Positions 53,837 to 64,000 of a DNA stretch of 64,000 nucleotides are shown here, one piece after another. Where the stretch lies: the NCBI GenBank assembly GCA_030549335.1, contig CM060195.1:45886991-45950990 (forward strand), in the 5' to 3' direction. Positions within the stretch are counted from its first letter, which is position 1; the number at the start of each line of letters is the position of its first letter. The DNA comes from Pontederia crassipes. Taxonomy: Eukaryota; Streptophyta; Magnoliopsida; Commelinales; Pontederiaceae. The translations under genes were made by a program, and so were the position numbers. A model generated the notes under the pieces. The model was not told the DNA's origin, ran no database searches, and was given only the letters and a program-made list of their open reading frames with translations.

Positions 53837-54104
53837 GGTGGCGTTTGGTTACAGGTTAATGGACAAATTACGTAGATATTCCGCGGATTATAACCAAACG
53901 CACCATTTAATTCATAAAAAGTACAATGGACAAAATTATCATTTTTAAAAAAGTTGATCTCATGAATAGTGAAAAAGTAAGAGTTAACGTATTCTTTATA
54001 TCAGGTAGAATAGAAGTAATCCGGCGTAGACTTCAAAAATTGATTAATCTACAAGATTATATGTCTTAACCCCATACAAACATAACCTCCAACCAAACGA
54101 GGCC
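53837..54104. mobile_element. Tourist-like MITE 1
   Basis: 268 bp with inverted ends GGTGGCGTTTGGTT and (inward) GGCCTCGTTTGGTT, flanked by TTA (53834-53836 and 54105-54107), the usual PIF/Harbinger-type duplication. The first 67 bp also form their own hairpin (GGTGGCGTTTGGTTA with TAACCAAACGCACC). No coding capacity. It lies about 175 bp upstream of gene B's start, overlapping or flanking its promoter. Confidence 0.83.
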
Positions 54105-54107
54105 TTA

Positions 54108-54810
54108 GGATCTATTTGGATTGAGAGTTACGAAGGGATGGAGTGGAATATAAAGGAATAAAATTAGTTACACCATGTTTGGTTACATTTTTTATTTAAA
54201 TTAAGAAAGGTGGAGTGGAATAGTTAAGCTCTTCAAATATCACATTTTTTATTCCACCAATTAGAGATAAATTATTTTAGACCAAATTAACATTTTTTCC
54301 TTCTTTATTATCAAATTAAACTATTTCTCTTATTATCAAATTAAACCACATCTCTCTCTTCTCTTATATATATATATATATATATTATCTTTTTCTAATA
54401 TGAATACATATTTATCTATGATTTTTATTAAATAAAACTTTTTAGTAAATATAAAATTTTATTCAAAATAAACATAAATATACTATTTAAAAATAATTTA
54501 ATATTAATATAATATATTCAATCGGTTCAGGACGTAAAATTCGGATTCGGTTCCGACCCGTCCTGGTTAAGTGTCAAAAAAATGAGACTCAATCCTGACT
54601 TAATTATTTATCGGGTCGAAAAAAATTTGAAAAATCCAAACCGATGTGAATGACCAATCGTCTCGATTCACGCTCACCCCTAATTAACTTTTATACAAAT
54701 AAAATATTCATTATCCCACCAAACATCTTATATAATTTATTATCCAAATATTGACTTTCTAATAACACACTATTCCACCCATCATATCCCTCCTTTTGTC
54801 AAACATATCC
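54108..54810. mobile_element. Tourist-like MITE 2, abutting MITE 1
   Basis: 703 bp with inverted ends GGATCTATTTGG and (inward) GGATATGTTTGA, and further matching GGGATGGAGTGGAATA / GATGGGTGGAATAG blocks inside both ends. TTA occurs at 54105-54107 and 54811-54813. The left TTA is the same three bases that flank MITE 1, so the two share a target site. The AT-rich interior has a (TA)n run at about 54365-54385 and a CGGGTCG-containing piece at 54525-54690. Confidence 0.72.
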
Positions 54811-54813
54811 TTA

Positions 54814-56080
54814 AACTCGTTGTTTTACCAAGCACACCTGGTTTAATCTGTGTCAGAGGAAACTTCCGTGCTTTATTTTTCTCGTCCTCCTCCGTTGACC
54901 AGATCCGCGCCATCTCCGACCTTCGACTTGGCCCCAAGTAGACGAACCGCCAACCTCCTCCAATGACCAGGTCCCCGTCACATGGTACACGTGGACCCAT
55001 TGGTTAAAACAAATAGTTCACACACAAGCGTGTCTGCTTTTTGTGGTTGGGTGCATTATTGCAGGTTTGAATTCAATAGTTGATTGTTTATTTAGGCACT
55101 TGCTTTTAATATTTATTTTTTTAACATAATAAATACTCTTACCGAGAAAAAAAAACTTAATAAATACTACTGAGGCACATTATATTAATTTTATGAACAA
55201 TATTATTTATCTCTTAAAAATTAAGATTCTTCATATAATTTAGGATGACTTTTAATAAATTAAAACCCACCCACTAGGCCTCACCAAAAAAACGTAGGGA
55301 CATGTGGAGTCCATTTTTTATTAATATAATTAATTTATATGCTATCAATTCTTTTATTACAGATATAATATTTTTTAAAATAAAATTTCATACTTTTCTA
55401 TCACATTATTGAACTCTAATTTAATAACTTTAAAATTTTAGTAGCATATTTTATATTTAATATAAACTTAAATATTTTTATATTAATTTTAAATTATTAC
55501 ATATATATTTAAAATATAATTATATAAAAATAAGGTCCCAAAAAGTCATCCGAAGAAACTGACTCCGTTAGAAGGTGAATTTTATTTTTTTTCAAAATAA
55601 TTTTAGGACAATTTTTTTAATTTTAAAAATTTTCCAAAAAATAGTTGTTAATTTTTTTAGATAAAAAATCCGACCAGAACTACTTTTACCACTAATTTAT
55701 ATATCACTAGAATAGTATATTTCATGATCCCATTACTTAAATATGCTAGCACATCATTTTTTTCTTGATTTTTATTTGATAATAAATATATTTTATTGTA
55801 TTATTATCATAAATAATGTGGAGCACATTATACTAAATATCACGAAAATATTATCTCTCTTTTAAATTATTAGTTTCTTCTTATTATATCTTTTATAGAG
55901 TATTGTTATCTTGCATACCAAAAGGAATAGTATATTTAATAATTATATTTCATCCCAATTACTTTAAATTGTTTAATTTCATAGTAAATATTATTTTTTG
56001 TATTATTTGTATAATTAGGATAATACATTTTATCATAATGCACTCGATTTTATAACTTCTTTTGATGCTTTATATATATA
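54814..56080. other. AT-rich spacer, no gene seen
   Basis: A less AT-rich patch at 54840-55060 has no recognisable coding. The rest is AT-rich with no boundary or RNA gene that I can identify. Confidence 0.45.
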
Positions 56081-58029
56081 CTAGTATGATGACCCGTGCG
56101 ATGCGCGGAGGACACAAAATTAAACACAAATTTTGATATAAAATAAGAAATTTTATTTTGATATAAATTTTATAGATTATATAATAAGTTTCTCGGCTTA
56201 GAAACTTATATAAATATCATACATTCTCTTTTATTTTTAATTATGTTTTACTCTATCTTTTCATCCCTTAACTTTGTTATTTTGTTAACATCTATTATTT
56301 AAAAATTTTAATTTTATTGATGTTAATTTACATATGACAATATAGAAACACCGTGACTTCTCCTTTCAAACTATATATCTTTTTAATTTTGATATAATAT
56401 AGGCATAAATACCAATTGATATTTATATTTTTTAAAATAATATCATGTCTTAGAATTAAGTAAATACTATTTATTTTAGTAATTTTAACAATTTCTATTA
56501 TTTTTTATTTTATCTATTTCATTTTCTATGTGACAACGTAAATATGTCATATTTCACATGCTATATGTATGTAAAGATATATAACATAAATAAATTAAAT
56601 TATTATATATCATACTAAAATGACTATTAAAATTATTTAAATATTTTAAACATTATATGTGACTTAATGAAATAGTATCATAGGTCAACTTCTACTTTTC
56701 CATTTAATTATATATGTTATACTTATATAGAGAGATTGATGATGAAATGACAAAGATGATAATTATATGTAAATGCTTTATTACTTATATTTTGTTATAA
56801 TTTGTAGCTAATTATATTTTATTGTCTTTTTTTAAAAAATGTCCACCACAATGCATTCACTTCTTAATTACGTATATTTTTATAATAATTTATTTTAAAA
56901 TATATACTTAATTGTTATAACTTTCTTCCAACAATCTATATAAACAATTATATTTTTGTCATTCTTAAAAATTAATTAATGTCATGATCTAACTTTAAGA
57001 ATTCAATTATCTAAATTATATTACATGGCTTCATGATAGGGTTATATCCAACTTTTAACTCTCTTTAAGGTGTGTGTGTATATATGCATATTATGTATGT
57101 ATTAAATATAAATAATGATTGAAGTTAAATATTTTATCTAATATAACTAAAAGTTTATATCTGGTGTTGACATCATTTATTTTAATAAGAAATATAAGTA
57201 ATATTTTTTTTAATATTATTATTTGAGTATAGGTGTCAAATTTTTAAGATGATCATAAGTTAATTCCATACAAATCCTCACCTTGGTTATACTTTTATAT
57301 ATATTTTTTACTTCTTAGTGTTTGATAATATTTACATGAGGAACTAAAAAATATATGATATATTTATATAAATAATATTTAGTTTATTCTTGTTGTCATT
57401 ATAGATATATATATAATATATTATTTAAAAGTAAATTTTAAAAGATTATTTTGTGTGTCTCAAATAGCATTTATCACTTTCCTTGTCAAATATAATGTGC
57501 AATATTATTAATACATAAGTTTTTTTATTCATCATTTGGGTTGCTCTCAATGGAACAATAAGAGTATATTTTATTCTTTATAATACAATATAGATGTGAA
57601 ATATGATTATTATTTTATCTTCTATATAACTTAACATTAGAATTTATTTCTATTTTTTTATTTTATTACGTGTCACATGCTTCAGCCTTCAAGTCATAAA
57701 AAATTATTGATAGATCGACTTAATCCGGAAAGATAGTTATAAAGTTTGTGAATTATTTCTATTTTATAGTCCATCTTATATATTTCATATTATAAACTTC
57801 AAATATGGGATTAAATTACATAGTTGAATATGATTCCATTTTCATTTATATTTGGAAACCTTTGAATGTGGGACTAAAAGCATATTTGATAGATAGATAC
57901 AAAAATTACTAATTTTATTGTATATGATCAATTCTAGTTCATAATAGTTTTTTTAAAAATATAATTGCTTAATATAATTTTATTTCATATGTGGCATTAT
58001 AAGAATTTTTCATTTCGCAACTTCTACCT

Positions 58030-58087
<58 letters not shown>

Positions 58088-60780
58088 ATACATAGATACG
58101 TGTAAATATAAATATATAACTACATTTTTTATAATATTTTATTTTTTATTATAAAGGAAATATAATTATATTATATAGGGAACATAGATATTTACTCAAT
58201 ACTAATCAATATCATCATGATATATATTAATTATAAATATAAATTATTTTATTTATTATTATAACATAACTAACATACTTTATAAACTTTCATTTAAAAA
58301 ATAATTTTAACGATACACTGCTTAATGAAATAATGATACTTAGCATCTTCTATCTTTTCTTTTATATAAATAAATAAATATGGATATAAATGTGTAAACT
58401 TCAATAACCAACAAAAAAAAATTTAGCACTAAATGATGTGATACTCATTCATATTATTAAGTTTACCTTAGTAATAATTTTATGTATATTAATTCATTAT
58501 GATTATTATCATAATAATAAAAAATAATTATGCTTTTTTATTAACAATAAATTTAATTATTATTATAAGATCAAAGATGAAGTTTTTTATTTAAATATCT
58601 TCATATACATATAACATTTTGTTAGCATATAAAGACATACACTTAGAGATCTGTACATGGTATTTTATATCATAAAGGACGTCAACTATACTACTATTTT
58701 GGAAGTATCATATATTCATAGTTACAAATATTGAATTTAAAAATATGAATAAACATATATATATATTTCATAATGAACTTTTGAATATCATGATGATATT
58801 ATAATAAAATATTTTTTCATCACGCACATGTGTATATTCTTATGCTCGCACGTACTCTTTCCTTTTAAAGAGAAAGTCAAATTTGGAAATAAAAATTGAG
58901 AGCCCCTCTATTTATACATAGTGTACAATACACAATTTGTATATACAATTTATATAAAAAAATATTTCTTATTCTTGAGAGAAAGCATGCACGCATAATA
59001 GAATGTATAACTTGCTTTTGTAATATGCATCATTGCATCATATATATCGCGATATTTATAGCTAATGTAGATAATATAAATAAATAATAATTAAATTAGA
59101 AACCACTCGATAATAAACTTTTATAGATATTATACTATATCTTATTTACAATATAAAACTGTATCATAATTAATACAATTAAATAATAATAACTAACTTT
59201 TGTTATAGGTAATTAAGTATCTTATATTTGTTTGTAACTAGTTATCCAATAATATCAAATGATTATTTTGTTTGATATTCTAAAATGATTGATATGCATA
59301 AATCTTCTATCTTAATAAAATAACAATAAAAAATGATAAATTTGGTTGATTTTTTTGTTATTAGCTAATTATGTATCCTGCATTTGTTTATAATGAATTA
59401 TGACATATGGATATACATATAATAATAAATTTAAAAACTATTAATAATATTAAAATAATGATTAAATCTAGCTAATTATTTTATTATTAGCATATTATGT
59501 ATTCTATATTAGTTTATAACAAATTATTCAATAATAACAAAATCATCACAAATCTTAGTTATTTGATATTCTAAAATAATTGATGTACATAAATCTTCTA
59601 TCTCCTTTATAGAACACCAACCTCATAACAATAAAAAATAACTATATATGACTAAAAATTATTAATAGAAATAATATAGGATTATAAATATTATTAACAC
59701 AAAAATATATGAATTATTTCACATATTGATTATACTAACAAAATGATTAAGTTTAGTGATTATTTTATTATTAACTAATTATGTGTCCTATATTGGTTTA
59801 TAACAAATTATCCACATGATTACAAATCTTAGTTGTTTGATATTTTAAAATGATTGATATATGTAAATCTTCGATGCATTCATAGCATAACAACATGATA
59901 ACAATAAAAAATAATATATACAATTCATAATTATTAGTATAAATAATATATGAGAATAAATATTATTAACACTGATTTATTTCATATATCATTGGCTATA
60001 GAAAAAATCTTTCATATATATATATATATACACGCACCTACAAATAAGGAGATGTAGATACATATCTGTTTATTTTTATTTGTATATATAAGTTGTAGAT
60101 ATATATCTGCATGCATAGCTACTTATCTATATCCTATATATTGAAAACTTTAATGATACTTATATTAATCATCAATAGATATCATCATTAGAAATGCATA
60201 TCTGTAACTCGAACTTTATAAAATTTATCTTTCCTTATATAAAAATTATAATATTTAATTTTTATTAGTCAAGAGAAATTATATAAAAGTATTTTTTTAT
60301 CGTACACAAACTTATATTTGTAGGCCCTCACATACTCTTTGCCTTCAAAAAAGGCGTCGAGTATACAAATGTAAATTAAAAGTTCCATATAACATTTTTT
60401 TTATGTATAAATATTTTTTTTTATCATGCACAGACCTATATTTGTAGGTTCGCACGAATTTTTTCCTTCAAAGAAGGCATCAAGTATGCAAATAAAACTA
60501 AAAGTCCCTCTATTTATAGTTACAAATATATAATTTAAAAATATAAATAAATAAAATTATATATATTTTTAATAACTAACTTTTGAGTTTTCATGAATAT
60601 ATAATTAAAATATTATTAGCTCGACACGTGACACATTTAATATATATATATATATATATATATATTTTCTAATAACTAACTTTGAGTATCCATGATTATA
60701 TAATTATAATATTATCATTTTATATATTCAATTTATGAGAGCTCGACATGTGTCACTTTCTACCTTTGCTTTTATATATA
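56081..60780 (-). mobile_element. Helitron-like unit 1 (4.70 kb)
   Basis: Read on the minus strand the unit ends with a GC hairpin (CCGCGCATCGCACGG) about 10 nt before CATACTAG, followed by T. That hairpin-CTRR-T arrangement is the signature of a Helitron 3' end, and its GATGCGCGG wording is common in plant Helitrons. The interior is very AT-rich with no rep/helicase coding, so it would be non-autonomous. The 5' end is not defined to the base. It should lie close to 60760-60780, where unit 2 begins. It contains an (AT)n(GT)n microsatellite at 58034-58088. Confidence 0.62.
58034..58088. repeat. (AT)n(GT)n microsatellite
   Basis: About 17 AT units run directly into about 10 TG units. It is absent from unit 2, because it falls in the segment that unit 2 lacks. 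Confidence 0.97.
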
Positions 60781-63462
60781 CTAGTATGATGACCCGCGCG
60801 ATGCGCGGATGACACAGAATTAAACACCAATTTTGATTATAAAATAAAAAAATTTATTTTGATATAAATTTTATAGATTATATAATCATTTTCTCACCTT
60901 AGAAACTTATATATGTGAATATATTATAATAAATTAAATTTATTTGAAATTATTTTTTAAATCTATTACATTCTCTTTCATTTTTAATTATGTTTACTCT
61001 ATCTTTTTCCCCTTAACCTTGTTACTTTGTTAACATCTATATTTAATTTTTTTTATTTTATTGATGTTAATTTACATATGACAATATAGAAACATCGTGA
61101 CTTCTCCTTTCAAATTATATATCTTTTTAATTTCTATATAATATAGGTATAAATAACAATTGATATCTATATTTTTTAAAATAATATCATGTCTTAGAAT
61201 TAAGTAAATACTATTTATTTTAGTATTTTTAACAATGTCTATTATTTGTTATTTTATCTATTTCATTTTTCTATGTGACAATGTAAAAATGTCATATTTG
61301 CCTTGCTATATGTATGTAAATATATATAACATAAATAAATTACATTATTATGTATCAAACTAAAATAACTGTTAAAATTATTTGAATATTTTAAGAATTA
61401 TATGTGACTTAATGAAATAGTGTCATAGGTCAATTTCTACATTTCCATTTAATTATATATGCTATATTTATATGGAGAGATTGACGATGAAATGGCAAAG
61501 ATGATAATTATATGTAAATTCTTTTATTACTTATATTTTTTTATAATTTATAAATTATATTTTGTTGTCTATTTTTTAAAAAATGTCCACCACAATGCAT
61601 TCACTATTAATTAAGCATATCTTTATAATAATTTATTTTAAACAATCTATATAAACAATTATATTTTTTCATTCTTAAAAATTAATTAATGTTATTTTTT
61701 ATGATACACGATCTCACTTTAAGAATCCAATTATCTAAATCATACTACATGGCTTCATAATAGGGTTACATCCAACTTTTAACTCTCTTTAAGATGTGTG
61801 TATGTATGCATGTTATGTATGTATTAAATATAAATAATTATTGAAGTTAAATATTTTATCTGATATAAATAAAGTTTATATCTGATGTTGACAACATTTA
61901 TTTTAATAAGAAATATAAGAAATATTTTTTAATATTATTATTTGAGTATAGGTGTCACATATTTAAGATGATCATAAGTTAATTCCATGCAAATCTTCAC
62001 CTTGGTTATACTTTTTTATATATATTCTTTACTTCTTAGTATTTGATAATATTTACATGAGGAACTAAAAAATATATGATATATTATATAAATAATATTT
62101 ACTTTTTTGGAAGCATCATCTATTCATAGTTACAAATATTGAATTTAAAAATATGAATAAAGATATATATATATATATATACATACATATTTCATAATGA
62201 ACTTTTGAATATCATGATGATATTATAATAAAATATTTTTTATCACGCACATGTGTATATTCGTATGCCCGTGCGTACTATTTCCTTTTAAAGAGGGAGT
62301 CGAATATGTAAATAAAAATTGAGAGCCCCTCTATTTGTACATGGTGCAGAATACACAATTTGTATATATAATTTATAAAAAAATATTTCTTATTCTTGAA
62401 AGAAAATATACACACATAATAAAATGTATAACTTGCTTTTGCAATATGCACCATAGCATCATATACATCGTGATATTTATAGCTAACGTAGATAATATAT
62501 AAATAATAATAATTAAATTAGAAACCACTCAATAATAAACTTTTATATATATTATACTATATCTTATTTACAATATAAAATTTTATCATAAGTAATATAA
62601 TTAAATATTAATTTAAATAATAACTAGCTTTTATTATAGGTGATTAAGTATCTTATATTGGTTTGTAACTAACTATCCAATAATAATAAAATGATTACTT
62701 TGTTTGTTATTCTAAAATGATTGATATACATAAATCTTCTATCTTGATAAAATAAAAATAACAAAATGATTAAATTTGGTTGATTTTATTGTTATTAGCT
62801 GATTATGTATCATGCATTTGTTTATAATGAACTATGACATATGAATATACTATAATAATAAATTTAAAAACTATTTATAATATTAAAATAATGATTAAGT
62901 CTAACTAATTATTTTATTATTAGCATATTATGTATCCTATATAATAAAATAATAACAAAATGATCACAAATCTTAGTTATTTGATATTCTAAAATAACTG
63001 ATCTACGTAAATCTTCTATCTCCTTTATAAAACACCAACCTCATAACAATAAAAAATAACTATATACGACTAAAAATTATTAATAGAAATAATTTATGAT
63101 TATAAATATTATTAACACAAAAATATATGAATTATTTCACATATTAATTATACTAATAAAATGATTAAGTTTAGTTGATTATTTTATTATTGACTAATTA
63201 TGTATCCTATATTATTTATAACAAACTATCTGATAGTAACAACATGATTACAAATCTTAGTTGTTTGATATTCTAAAATGATTGATATATGTAAATTTTC
63301 TATCACCTTCATAGCATAACAACCTGATAACAATAAAAAAATAATATATACAATTCAGAATTATTAGTATAAATAATATATGATAATAAATATTATTAAT
63401 ACAAAAATATATAATTTATTTCATATATCATTGGCTATAGAAAAACTCTTTCATATATATAT

Positions 63463-63510
<48 letters not shown>

Positions 63511-64000
63511 GGAGATGTATAAGATGTAGATACATATCTGCTTATTTTTATTTGTATATATAAGATGTAGAAATATATCTTCATACATAGCTACTTATCT
63601 ATATCCTAATATATTAAAAACTTTGATGATACTTATATTAATCATCAATAGATATCATCATTATAGTATGAAATGCATATAATAACTCGAACTTTATAAA
63701 CTTTTTCTTTCCTTATATAAAAATTATAATATTTAATTTTATTAGACAAAGAGAAATTATATAAGAGTATTTTTTTATTGTGTACAAACTTATATTTGTG
63801 GGTTCTCACATACTCGTTGCCTTTAAAGAAATATATATAAATTAATATTTTTATTATAGGAGAGAAATTATATATAAATATTTTTTTTATTATGCACAGA
63901 CCTATATTTATAGGTCCGCACGAACTTTTTCCTTCAAGAGAAGGCATCAAGTATGCAAATAAAACTGAAAGTCCATCTATTTATAGTTACAAATATATAA
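60781..64000 (-). mobile_element. Helitron-like unit 2, direct tandem copy, cut by window end
   Basis: Starts with the same CTAGTATGATGACCC and hairpin as unit 1, here a perfect CCGCGCGATGCGCGG palindrome-type stem. It follows unit 1 in order to the window end, where 63900-64000 matches about 60440-60540. It lacks about 1.3 kb present in unit 1 (roughly 57380-58690). Other differences are small indels and microsatellite lengths. The remaining 250 bp or so of the unit should lie beyond the window. Confidence 0.65.

Overview
This window is nuclear DNA from a flowering plant. Two intronless receptor-kinase genes of a plant-only class, plant-type LTR retrotransposons primed by tRNA-Asp or tRNA-iMet, CACTA, hAT, Tourist-like and Helitron-like elements, and a piece of chloroplast 23S rRNA all point that way. 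I could not name the species. The DNA is AT-rich and mostly transposon-derived. The only intact host genes I can support are the two kinases at 45.7-53.7 kb.

Region 1-5.1 kb: the 3' end of a broken Ty1/copia element with its 3' LTR; a foldback element with arms of about 190 bp; an eroded LTR fragment; and a plastid 23S rRNA fragment (NUPT).

Region 5.1-28.9 kb is a set of insertions inside insertions. A 5'-truncated LINE (reverse-transcriptase tail, zf-RVT, RNase H; minus strand) has been split by a hAT MITE (TSD CAAGCAAC/CAAGCAGC), a solo LTR (TSD TGACC) and a hAT transposon of about 5.1 kb net (TSD ATATATCA). Two minus-oriented LTR retrotransposons then split the hAT: a non-coding LARD-like element with 1788-bp LTRs (TSD CACAT), and a gag-protease-only element with about 1.34-kb LTRs (TSD GCAGT). 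Both use a tRNA-Asp primer site. The hAT transposase is decayed.

Region 29-45 kb: further solo and partial LTRs, two non-autonomous CACTA elements packed with CGACGGT/ACCGTCG repeats, a short TRIM-like element with a tRNA-iMet primer site, and a second foldback element that carries a captured, broken piece of a leucine-rich-repeat receptor-kinase gene.

Region 45.6-53.8 kb: two tandem G-type lectin (SD2-5-like) receptor kinases on the minus strand, with related 5' leaders and 3' UTRs, so a local duplication. The upstream copy has a one-base insertion just after its ancestral start codon and must start from an earlier ATG.

Region 53.8-64 kb: two Tourist-like MITEs that share one TTA, then a 4.7-kb AT-rich unit and a second, partly deleted copy in direct tandem. 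Each begins with a Helitron-like 3' end (CTAG plus hairpin, minus orientation).

A recurring pattern: in at least five LTR families here, a different short inverted-repeat motif is reiterated in the U3 region just upstream of the TATA box. In the LARD-like element the motif has also spread through the internal region.
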